This document shows, one piece after another, positions 1 through 6,785 of a stretch of 14,700 bases of DNA. Origin of the DNA: Bifidobacterium breve (GTDB lineage: Bacteria; Actinomycetota; Acidimicrobiia; IMCC26256); NCBI GenBank assembly GCA_945907055.1, contig CAMDSG010000029.1, forward strand, positions 1 to 14,700, in the 5' to 3' direction. Both the position numbers and the translations under genes were made by a program. The notes under the pieces are model-generated. The model was not told where the DNA came from. It worked only from the letters and a program-made list of their open reading frames with translations, and did no database searches. Numbering within the stretch: the stretch's first letter is position 1; the number at the start of each line of letters is the position of its first letter.

Positions 1-360
1 CTTTATGGCGACGGCCTCAATGTTCGAGACTGGTGCTACGTAGAGGACAACTGCAGTGGCGTCGATGCGGTGCTACGAAATGGCGTAATTGGCGAGATCT
101 ACAACATCGGTGCAGGTAATGAGGAGCCCAACAGGTTCCTCACAGACAGCATCCTTGAGATTCTCGGTTTCGACGACTCCATGATCGAGTACGTCGAGGA
201 TCGCCTTGGGCATGACCGTCGGTACTCGATCGATACCACCAAAGCGCGCTCTCTCGGGTGGGCTCCAAAACGCGATTTCCGTGAGGCACTAGAGGCGACT
301 GTTGCTTGGTATAGCGATAACCGCTGGTGGTGGGAGCCACTCCGAACAAAGCAGGGTTAA
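1..360 (+). CDS. rmlB: dTDP-glucose 4,6-dehydratase, C-terminal part (cut by left edge)
   Basis: The frame is open from base 1 to a TAA at 358-360 and gives the last 119 residues. RmlB converts dTDP-glucose to dTDP-4-keto-6-deoxyglucose, the second step of dTDP-L-rhamnose synthesis, in the cytoplasm. The visible part begins with the family motif LYGDGLNVRDWCYVEDNC, followed by YNIGAGNE, the RLGHDRRYSID segment and a C-terminal helix (FREALEATVAWYSDNRWWW). All are typical of the C-terminal substrate-binding region of this extended short-chain dehydrogenase. The NAD-binding Rossmann part lies upstream of the window. The next gene, rmlD, starts on the last base of this stop codon (TAATG), so the two are translationally coupled. 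Assignment rests on recognised motifs and the rmlD neighbour. Confidence 0.95.
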   Translation, partial: LYGDGLNVRDWCYVEDNCSGVDAVLRNGVIGEIYNIGAGNEEPNRFLTDSILEILGFDDSMIEYVEDRLGHDRRYSIDTTKARSLGWAPKRDFREALEATVAWYSDNRWWWEPLRTKQG

Positions 361-1202
361 TGCGAGTTCTTATTACCGGCGCAGCCGGGATGCTCGGGAA
401 CGAGTTGGTATCCGCCTTCTCGGATCATGAAGTCACCGGGCTCGCTCGTAGCGACCTTGACGTCTCGGACCGGGGCGCAGTTCTTGATGCCGTGAGCACG
501 ATCAAGCCTGGATTGATACTCCATGCTGCTGCTTGGACTGCAGTAGACGCATGCGAATCAGACCCTGATCAAGCATTCGCCATAAACGCGATTGGTCCTC
601 AGTACATTGCCGAGGCCGCCGAGAAATGCTCTGCACGGGTGGTTACATACTCGACTGATTATGTTTTCGATGGCACACTCGATCGCCCTTACTCGGAGCT
701 CGACACTCCGTCGCCTCAGTCGGTCTACGGAGAATCCAAGTTGCGCGGAGAAGAAGCCTTCAACGACGAGGCTGTAATTATGCGGGTCTCATGGGTCTCT
801 GGATTTCACGGAGCCAACATGGTTAAGACGATTCTGCGAATAGCGGAGGAAAACCCAATTCTCAGATTTGTGGATGACCAAATTGGTTACCCAACCCTCG
901 CGGCCGATGCCGCGGCGATGACCCGCCTACTTGTAGACCAAGAACGCTCCGGCCTCTATCACGTTACAAATCAGGGAGAAGTCTCATGGTTTGGTTTTGC
1001 AAGAGAGGTCCTTATCGCTGCCGGCCTAGACCCCGAACGCGTAGAGCCGATTACAACTGCAAGCCTTACCCCTCCTCGCCCTGCCAAACGGCCAGCAAAC
1101 TCCAGACTCGAGAATGCAGCCCTAAAGCGAGACGGTATTGAACTACTCCCCGACTTCAGAGAGCCCCTCTCGCTCTTAGTTCCACGTCTACGGGGCGAGT
1201 GA
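360..1202 (+). CDS. rmlD: dTDP-4-dehydrorhamnose reductase
   Basis: This 280-residue protein is the normal family length. It catalyses the last step to dTDP-L-rhamnose, the NAD(P)H-dependent reduction of dTDP-4-dehydrorhamnose. The N-terminal dinucleotide-binding motif is GAAGMLG (residues 7-13). The sequence STDYVFDG (98-105) and the catalytic Tyr123-x3-Lys127 pair (YGESK) are both present, as expected for RmlD. I chose the ATG at 360 because the protein then begins MRVLITGAAG, as homologues do. An in-frame ATG at 327 would add 11 residues lying inside the rmlB coding end and is less likely. An AGGG stretch just before the start may serve as ribosome binding site. The gene forms an operon with rmlB (1-bp overlap) and the GT2 gene (12-bp gap). 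Confidence 0.95.
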   Translation: MRVLITGAAGMLGNELVSAFSDHEVTGLARSDLDVSDRGAVLDAVSTIKPGLILHAAAWTAVDACESDPDQAFAINAIGPQYIAEAAEKCSARVVTYSTDYVFDGTLDRPYSELDTPSPQSVYGESKLRGEEAFNDEAVIMRVSWVSGFHGANMVKTILRIAEENPILRFVDDQIGYPTLAADAAAMTRLLVDQERSGLYHVTNQGEVSWFGFAREVLIAAGLDPERVEPITTASLTPPRPAKRPANSRLENAALKRDGIELLPDFREPLSLLVPRLRGE

Positions 1203-1214
1203 CGAGGGGCGCTG

Positions 1215-2528
1215 ATGACCAATGGGCTCGATAGCGCAATACAGTCGCAGGGAGCGAAGCCACGTGTTCGAGTCGTGGTTGTTGATTACGACGGCGGCGA
1301 GACAACACTTGCATGCCTGAGATCTCTCGAAGCCACAAACTGGCCAGAGGATTCTCTTGAGATAGTCCTCGTTGACAACGCCTCTACCAACCCCGTTACA
1401 GGCCTTGTTCGGAGTGAACTCCCAAGGATTCGAGTCATCGAGAGCAGTGAGAATCTCGGTTTCGGTGGTGGATGCAACCTCGGCATTGGGGATCTCACTG
1501 GAGTTGATTATGTCGCTCTAATTAACAACGACATTACCGTCGAGCCTGAGTGGCTTTCACCCCTTGTTGATGCAGTTGCTAAGGACCCCCGCATCGGTGC
1601 ATCCTCACCGAAGATAATCCTTGCATCGAGATACAGAAAGATCATTCTCAGGTCGGATGTATCTACCCACGGAAGAGGGGACAGACGCACATTAGGGATC
1701 CGCGTTGACGCAGCGCGCGTAGGCGGCGTGGATGTAACTAGTGATCTTCGTTTCATCAGCGGCACATGGGGGCCTGAGCTTCAGAGCGACGGATCATTGA
1801 GTGTGTGGACCAATGGATTGGCCGAGCTTCTGATCCCATTCTCAGAGGAGGGTACCGAGGAGTGCGAGTTGCTCCTATCTGCATTGGGGCCAGTTGAGGT
1901 ATTCGTCGAGGAGGTTGGCGCTGAGACAAATAGCGCAAGCACGAAGATCTCTTCTCAACCGCAGTGGGTATCGATTCAAGCTACGCGCCCGACAATCGAG
2001 GTAATACAAAACACCGGCACTGAGATTATCTCTGATGGATTTGGGGTCGACCGCGGCTACCTCGATATTGATAACGGGCTCCACGATTTACCCGGAGAGA
2101 TAACCGCGTGGTGCGGCGGAGCGGTACTACTCAAATCCGAGTACCTGCGAACATCTGGAAGATTCGACTCCTCCCTCTTTCTTTACTACGAAGACGTCGA
2201 CCTCTCGCTGCGCGGGAGCACGCTTGGCTGGCGATACGTATACGAACCCGCTTCGGTGGTGCACCACATTCATGCTGCTACCGCATCTCGCAATTGGCGC
2301 AGGAGTGAGCAACTAAAAGAGCGCAATCGGCTCGTGGTACTGCGCAGACATGCGGGGCTGGTGGCCGGAACAAAAGCCTGGATCAATACAGCGGGGGCAA
2401 CTGCTGGATATGCAAAACGCGACATAATCTCGCCAATGCTCCACGGAGAGAAACCTCGACCTGCGTATGTAGCCGCTCGGTTGCGCGCACTCTCAAGTGC
2501 AGCAGCGTCCTTCTTATCTAGTCGCTGA
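1215..2528 (+). CDS. GT2 family glycosyltransferase with large internal insertion (likely rhamnosyltransferase)
   Basis: The protein has 437 residues. Residues 17-135 form a GT2 nucleotide-sugar domain: VRVVVVDYDG, LVDNAST (52-58), ENLGFGGGCN (79-88) and the metal-site strand ALINNDI (101-107). Residues about 262-375 resume the fold with IQNTG, WCGGAVLL (299-306), the acidic motif YYEDVDLSLR (324-333) and VVHHIHA. About 110 residues between them (roughly 146-258) are an extra, beta-rich segment not found in ordinary WbbL-like enzymes, which are about 300 residues long. The C-terminal tail is basic. The ATG at 1215 has GAGGGG upstream (1204-1209). Its place directly after rmlB-rmlD suggests dTDP-rhamnose as donor; this is inference. 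Its 3' end overlaps the convergent GT gene by 15 bp. Confidence 0.88.
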   Translation: MTNGLDSAIQSQGAKPRVRVVVVDYDGGETTLACLRSLEATNWPEDSLEIVLVDNASTNPVTGLVRSELPRIRVIESSENLGFGGGCNLGIGDLTGVDYVALINNDITVEPEWLSPLVDAVAKDPRIGASSPKIILASRYRKIILRSDVSTHGRGDRRTLGIRVDAARVGGVDVTSDLRFISGTWGPELQSDGSLSVWTNGLAELLIPFSEEGTEECELLLSALGPVEVFVEEVGAETNSASTKISSQPQWVSIQATRPTIEVIQNTGTEIISDGFGVDRGYLDIDNGLHDLPGEITAWCGGAVLLKSEYLRTSGRFDSSLFLYYEDVDLSLRGSTLGWRYVYEPASVVHHIHAATASRNWRRSEQLKERNRLVVLRRHAGLVAGTKAWINTAGATAGYAKRDIISPMLHGEKPRPAYVAARLRALSSAAASFLSSR

Positions 2529-3857
2529 GTTACCTTTATTTCGCAGGCCCGTCCTGCGCGCCGCTGAGCCGATGGATCTGCGCAGACCACTCGGGTTCTT
2601 TGGAGCGAGCGCCACACCACTTTTAAGGTCTGGGGCTCTGCTCGGAGCACGGCACCACTCGACCAGGGGCGCCAACGCAACCCCCCATGTATGGCCCTTG
2701 GCATGAGTTAGCGCACAAGATGAGAAACGTTCACGAGTCGATTGATCTAAGAGGACTCGCAGCGCATTAGCGAAACCATCGACATCGCCAGGGGCAATCG
2801 CAATTCCAGCACCAGCTGCAGCGATTGAGGACATCAGGTCATCACCGCCGGTAGCGACAGTTGGGCGGCCAGCCCATAATCCGTCTAGAAGGCGCGTGCG
2901 GTATGCGTAACGCGTCTCAACATGGTCTCTGTGAGCGCTCACCATTACATCTGCCTCGAGCAGGTATCCGCCGAGGTCGGCAAACGGGACCCAATCTAGA
3001 AAAGTGACAACCTCATTAAGTGCGTTCTTATCGACGTAGTCGCGCGCTGCGCGAGCTGCCGGTGTCTCTCCTACGTCAGGGTTCGGGTGGCGAGAGCCTG
3101 CGAAGACCAGATGTACCGGATGGCCCTCAGCTGCGAGCGAGGCTGTGGCGCTAATGACAGTCTCAGGATCGAACCATGGGTAGATACCGCCGCCCCACCA
3201 AAGAATTATGTCGTTGCTGCTAAGAACCTTATTCCCAACACCCTCGCGCGCGCCTCTAAGCACTTCGCTAGTAGCGGGTTCAGGGGCCTGCGCATTTAAC
3301 CCAAAAGGAACCGTGAGCATTAAGCGCGTGAGGTCTGGAGAATCGGCGTAGGTAAACTCGTTTACTCGCCCTGCGGAGGCAAGCGCTCCGGTCCAGAGAT
3401 CACGTTGGCGCCCGCCGACATCCAAGAAAAGATCACCGCGAGCCAACAAGGATCCGATGGCTGCTACCGATGCAGCGATAGTCGCCCTACGTCGCTCCGG
3501 CGTTAGCGATGCGCTCTGCTCGAGTACCTCAAGATGATACGGGTCGTATAGGTCTGCAATAACGCAGGCATCAGATGCCGCTAGTACCGGGTATCGATCG
3601 AGGAGATCGCTCTGCACGATAATGATCTCCGATTGTGAAGCGGCCTCGGCAGTCTCATTCGAGAGCATGCCTAAGCGGAACCCTCCATTGGAGACTTGCT
3701 CCGCTACGCCATCATCCACTGATGCCGCTAGAAGGATTACCTCGTGCTGAGAACCTGGGTCATTCGCAAGCGCCCTGGCTATTGCGATAGCTCTAATCGC
3801 AGGCCCGGCTAGTCGTTCGCCAATGACTTCACCGGTGAGTACCGCTATGCGCGCCAC
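2514..3857 (-). CDS. GT-B glycosyltransferase (GT4-like), last gene of the minus-strand unit
   Basis: The 447-residue protein is cytoplasmic with two Rossmann-like halves. The N-terminus carries RLAGPAIRAIAIARAL (15-30), a GT-B acceptor-domain signature. The second half has WWGGGIYPWFD (220-230), HLVFAGSRHPNP (249-260) and ETRYAYRTRLLDGLWAGRP (314-332). The last segment sits where GT4 enzymes have EX7E, but the classical pair is absent: the position eight before Asp325 is Tyr317, and Glu314 lies further upstream. This pattern occurs in a recognisable sub-clade, so I do not read it as a dead enzyme. The start is GTG at 3855-3857, overlapping the end of wzt by 13 bp. No strong ribosome binding site is visible, so translational coupling is likely. 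It probably adds a sugar to the polymer exported by Wzm-Wzt; donor and acceptor are unknown. Confidence 0.82.
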   Translation of the reverse strand: MARIAVLTGEVIGERLAGPAIRAIAIARALANDPGSQHEVILLAASVDDGVAEQVSNGGFRLGMLSNETAEAASQSEIIIVQSDLLDRYPVLAASDACVIADLYDPYHLEVLEQSASLTPERRRATIAASVAAIGSLLARGDLFLDVGGRQRDLWTGALASAGRVNEFTYADSPDLTRLMLTVPFGLNAQAPEPATSEVLRGAREGVGNKVLSSNDIILWWGGGIYPWFDPETVISATASLAAEGHPVHLVFAGSRHPNPDVGETPAARAARDYVDKNALNEVVTFLDWVPFADLGGYLLEADVMVSAHRDHVETRYAYRTRLLDGLWAGRPTVATGGDDLMSSIAAAGAGIAIAPGDVDGFANALRVLLDQSTRERFSSCALTHAKGHTWGVALAPLVEWCRAPSRAPDLKSGVALAPKNPSGLRRSIGSAARRTGLRNKGNSATR

Positions 3858-5023
3858 GTGCCGCCGAGTGACGTGATGCCCGAGGTCTTCGGATTGCCCT
3901 CTGCAACATCAAACGCATGCAGATCCCCAACCTCGTGGATCGGGGTCATCTGCGTTGTGTCGTAGATCGTGCCGGTGACGTGGTATTTCCCTGAAGAGAC
4001 TAGAAGTCGCGGAACTGCCAGATCGATCCACCCAAGACCAGTGGGGATCTCTAAAGAGAGTCCCTGGTCTCGAGAGTTCGTACCGGTTACGAGCACTCCA
4101 TCGCTGCTCGTTAAAGACATACCGAATACAGGGCCGCTCACAGGCTTCAGTGCATTAAAATGAAAGCGAAAAGTAACTGAGTCTCCGAGTGCAAGTGACC
4201 CCACGGGCTCGCCTGACTCCCCCAAAAGCTCCACGCCCTGCAACTGAATCTCGCCAGTCGAGCGTCGAGCAATACCTAGAGTTGCAGGGTCTATTGAGAG
4301 AATCTCGGTTAAGTAGTGGTCGATTGTATCTACCGCTGGACCCACCTGAATAAGTCTTCCATGCTCAATAAGCGCAACTTCATCGCAGAGTTCGCGCACC
4401 GATGAGAGGGCATGTGAAACAACAACAATTGTTCGGCCCTCGCGTCGGAACTGGCTGATTTTCTCTGTGCACTTATTCTGGAACTCCTGATCGCCGACTG
4501 CGAGGACCTCATCAATAAGTAGCACTGCAGGGTCGACATTGATTGCGACGGCGAATCCAAGGCGAACGTACATGCCCGATGAATAATTCTTGACAGGCGC
4601 GTCGATGAACTGCTCAATGCCTGAGAAGTCGACAATCTCATCGAAACGTGCATCAATCTCTCGCCTAGAGAGCCCAAGGATTGCACCGTTTAGGTAGACA
4701 TTTTCACGCCCAGATAATTCCGGGTGAAAGCCCGCACCGAGTTCAAGTAGTGCTGACAACTTGCCGCGTGTCGTGATGCTTCCGCCATCGGGGCGGAGAA
4801 TGCGCGCCATGCATTTGAGCATCGTCGATTTTCCGGAGCCATTCTCCCCGATGAGTCCGAACGCTGTTCCTTCTTTAATCTCAAACGAAACATCGTTTAG
4901 CGCCATGAAGTCCTCGTAGCGAGCCCGTCTGCCGCGAAGCAGCGATGCTTTCAAGGATTGGTTTCGCTCGTGGTAGAGGCGATAACGCTTAGATACATGA
5001 TCAACAACTACGGCAGCGGTCAT
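3845..5023 (-). CDS. wzt: Polysaccharide ABC transporter ATP-binding protein with C-terminal Wzt-type domain
   Basis: The 392-residue ATPase powers export of a lipid-linked polysaccharide across the membrane with the Wzm-like permease encoded just before it. Walker A is GENGSGKST (59-67), the signature is YSSGMYVRLGFA (147-158), Walker B is VLLIDEVLAVGD (167-178) and the switch histidine is His204 (VVSH). The GAGFHPELSGRENVYLNGAILGLS stretch (96-119) is typical of the O-antigen and teichoic-acid exporter subfamily. Residues about 255-375 form an extra beta-rich domain resembling the Wzt carbohydrate-binding domain, which in Escherichia coli O9a recognises the capped chain end. The ATG abuts the wzm stop with no gap and has a strong Shine-Dalgarno sequence (GAGGAGGT). 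Confidence 0.93.
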   Translation of the reverse strand: MTAAVVVDHVSKRYRLYHERNQSLKASLLRGRRARYEDFMALNDVSFEIKEGTAFGLIGENGSGKSTMLKCMARILRPDGGSITTRGKLSALLELGAGFHPELSGRENVYLNGAILGLSRREIDARFDEIVDFSGIEQFIDAPVKNYSSGMYVRLGFAVAINVDPAVLLIDEVLAVGDQEFQNKCTEKISQFRREGRTIVVVSHALSSVRELCDEVALIEHGRLIQVGPAVDTIDHYLTEILSIDPATLGIARRSTGEIQLQGVELLGESGEPVGSLALGDSVTFRFHFNALKPVSGPVFGMSLTSSDGVLVTGTNSRDQGLSLEIPTGLGWIDLAVPRLLVSSGKYHVTGTIYDTTQMTPIHEVGDLHAFDVAEGNPKTSGITSLGGTWRA

Positions 5024-5848
5024 CTATACCTCCTCGGCTAGGCGATGGTCGAGGCGATTAAATACAAACTGCCCTATCACTACAAGCCCGATAGACCAAA
5101 CGGCGATGTATGCGAGGCTACCTATCGACGGGAACGTCAGGTCATAAAGCAGAGCCCGATATGCACCAACCAACTGCACTAACGGATTCATCTCGTAGAT
5201 GCTTCGAAGCGGGATTGATCGCCCCGCAACCTGCCAATTAACTGGAACATAACTAATCGGATACACAACAGGGGTGGAGTAGAAAAGCATCGGAATTAAG
5301 AGATTCACAAAGTGGCGCACATCGCGGAAGTAAACATTCGCCCCGCTCAGCAAGAGCCCGATACCGAGTACTAGCAGCGTCTGCAATATGACAAGCAGCA
5401 CAACAATCGGGAGCCAAGGAAGGACCATGTTGCCGGCGATCAGGAGGATCACGACAACAACACCGAGTTCAATCATGAAGGTAACTAGTAGGCCTCCAAT
5501 GGTTGAGGCGACCAACAATTCCCTCGGAAAGTAAACCTTGCGTATAAGGCCTGCGTTGACAACAAGACTCTCAATCGACTGGGTTACCCCGTTGGAGAAG
5601 AAGTTCCACGGGATTAGAGCACATAGCAAGAAGAGGACGAAATTTCCCTGGCCACTTGGATCGCCTATAGGGGCCTTGACCTTTAGAAATACGCCAAAGA
5701 CAACCCAATAAATAAGTACCGAGGAGAGCGGGTTGAGAAGCGACCAAGTCCACCCAAGGGCAGAGCGCTTATAACGACTCCTCAGTTCCCTTAAGACCAA
5801 GTTTGAGAGCAGCTCACGCCGTTCGTAATATTCGCGCAGCTGGTTCAT
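5024..5848 (-). CDS. wzm: Polysaccharide ABC transporter permease (ABC-2 type, Wzm-like)
   Basis: The 274-residue integral membrane protein is the usual size for the family. An N-terminal amphipathic stretch leads into the conserved YKRSALGWTWSLLNPL motif (26-41). About six hydrophobic segments follow (roughly 38-56, 70-88, 112-138, 143-169, 180-200 and 243-263), with FPRELL (107-112), the YFRDV loop (173-177) and NPL (221-223) as ABC-2 exporter landmarks. It should form the channel for a lipid-linked glycan and pair with the adjacent Wzt ATPase. The ATG is at 5846-5848. The upstream gap to the membrane-protein gene is 43 bp, the widest in this minus-strand unit, and I see no strong ribosome binding site there. 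An internal promoter there cannot be excluded. Confidence 0.93.
   Translation of the reverse strand: MNQLREYYERRELLSNLVLRELRSRYKRSALGWTWSLLNPLSSVLIYWVVFGVFLKVKAPIGDPSGQGNFVLFLLCALIPWNFFSNGVTQSIESLVVNAGLIRKVYFPRELLVASTIGGLLVTFMIELGVVVVILLIAGNMVLPWLPIVVLLVILQTLLVLGIGLLLSGANVYFRDVRHFVNLLIPMLFYSTPVVYPISYVPVNWQVAGRSIPLRSIYEMNPLVQLVGAYRALLYDLTFPSIGSLAYIAVWSIGLVVIGQFVFNRLDHRLAEEV
5027..5035 (-). promoter_or_regulatory. Strong ribosome binding site for wzt
   Basis: On the minus strand the sequence reads GAGGAGGTA followed by the TAG stop of wzm and then the wzt ATG. The GGAGG core sits five bases from the start codon, inside the last codons of wzm. It supports the chosen wzt start and tight wzm-wzt coupling. 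Confidence 0.75.
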
Positions 5849-5891
5849 CGCTTTGTCAGGTTAGCGACCGGAGCGAGCAGAGTGGTGCGTC

Positions 5892-6785
5892 TCATGACCC
5901 GAGTAATGCCCGAGCGAGGACATCCGTCCCGAAGCCAGTAAGTATGGCGAGATATAGGAGCCCGGTAGCGGCCATAACCGCCGAATATGACCTCTCGCGA
6001 AGGGCTAGCCATGTAACACCAATTAATACACCGGTTGATGCTGCCGAGAGTGCCCACATCCACGCGAGTATTCCCCCATACCCATCATCAATCGAGCCCG
6101 AGAGAACAGAGACCATCCCAATCGGCCAGAGCAGCCCAACTACTTCTAGGGCCCAAATAGGGGCGCTTATCTTGACTAGTTCCTCAATAGGGGCACGCGG
6201 TAAGCCGGGCTGTGTTAGATACCAATGCCCGAGAAGCATCGCGTCAGTTAGCGCACCTAGGAATGCTGCACCGATAACGAGTCGATAAGCGCTCTGTAAC
6301 GCTGGCCCGCCGAGCGTCACCGACTCAGCAACCAAGGCAATTAATCCAAATGCAGGTGCGATCAAATCCAATAATGGATTGAACTCTCGCGGCTCCTTTA
6401 GTCCGGTTGCTTCTGGGCCCTCAGCACCGGATGGTCGGGCAACCTTCCGGCTCTCTCCAAGCATTGCGTCTACCCGCTCAGTTTTAGCAACCTTGCGCTC
6501 TTTTGCAACGCTAACCCCAGCTGCGCGATGAGCGATGCTCGACGCGAGTGCATAGAGCGCAGCAAGCATCGCTAGAGCCGATGCGGAGAGGGCGATTATG
6601 CGCGCTGTACCGGACCCGCCACTAGCGATACTGGCCCAGATCGCTCCACCAAGCATTGCTGCACCGAGGCTACGCAGTAACCATCCGTACCCAAGGCTCA
6701 CGAGACGCCCTCGCGTGGTTATCCATAAAAGGGAGAGGATTCCAATCCCCCACTCCATAAGGACACTCGCCAAATCAAGTTTCAC
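5892..6785 (-). CDS. Multi-pass membrane protein of unknown function, coupled to lipB-lipA
   Basis: I do not recognise this 297-residue protein. It shows about eight hydrophobic segments: three before residue 85 and five after residue 138. Between them is a charged stretch (about 86-137) rich in Lys, Arg and Glu, probably cytoplasmic under the positive-inside rule. The motif GHWYLTQPGLPRAP (186-199) ends the fifth segment and places His187 at the membrane edge; it looks like a conserved functional site. The GTG start (6783-6785) overlaps the stop of the LipB-LipA gene as GTGA, so it is probably translationally coupled. In mycobacteria the gene after lipA also encodes a membrane protein (DUF4191), but this sequence has more membrane segments and I see no clear resemblance. 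Neighbours suggest either lipoate metabolism or envelope polysaccharide export as context; neither is demonstrated. Confidence 0.85.
   Translation of the reverse strand: MKLDLASVLMEWGIGILSLLWITTRGRLVSLGYGWLLRSLGAAMLGGAIWASIASGGSGTARIIALSASALAMLAALYALASSIAHRAAGVSVAKERKVAKTERVDAMLGESRKVARPSGAEGPEATGLKEPREFNPLLDLIAPAFGLIALVAESVTLGGPALQSAYRLVIGAAFLGALTDAMLLGHWYLTQPGLPRAPIEELVKISAPIWALEVVGLLWPIGMVSVLSGSIDDGYGGILAWMWALSAASTGVLIGVTWLALRERSYSAVMAATGLLYLAILTGFGTDVLARALLGS

Noticed and set aside
327..359. Upstream ATG start for rmlD
   Set aside because: It adds 11 residues not seen in the family and lies inside the rmlB reading region; the ATG at 360 begins directly with the Rossmann strand.
2542..2558. 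Perfect 6-bp hairpin CGCAGG-CCCGT-CCTGCG just past the GT2 stop as a terminator
   Set aside because: No T-rich tract follows on either strand and it lies inside the coding region of the convergent glycosyltransferase.
5849..5891. Possible promoter or terminator hairpin in the 43-bp gap before wzm
   Set aside because: The GC-rich CGCTCCGGTCG stretch is not a true inverted repeat and no -10/-35 pair stands out.
5803..6288. Plus-strand 161-codon ORF opposite wzm and the membrane-protein gene
   Set aside because: No protein character; the opposite frames encode membrane proteins with family features or coherent hydrophobic segments.
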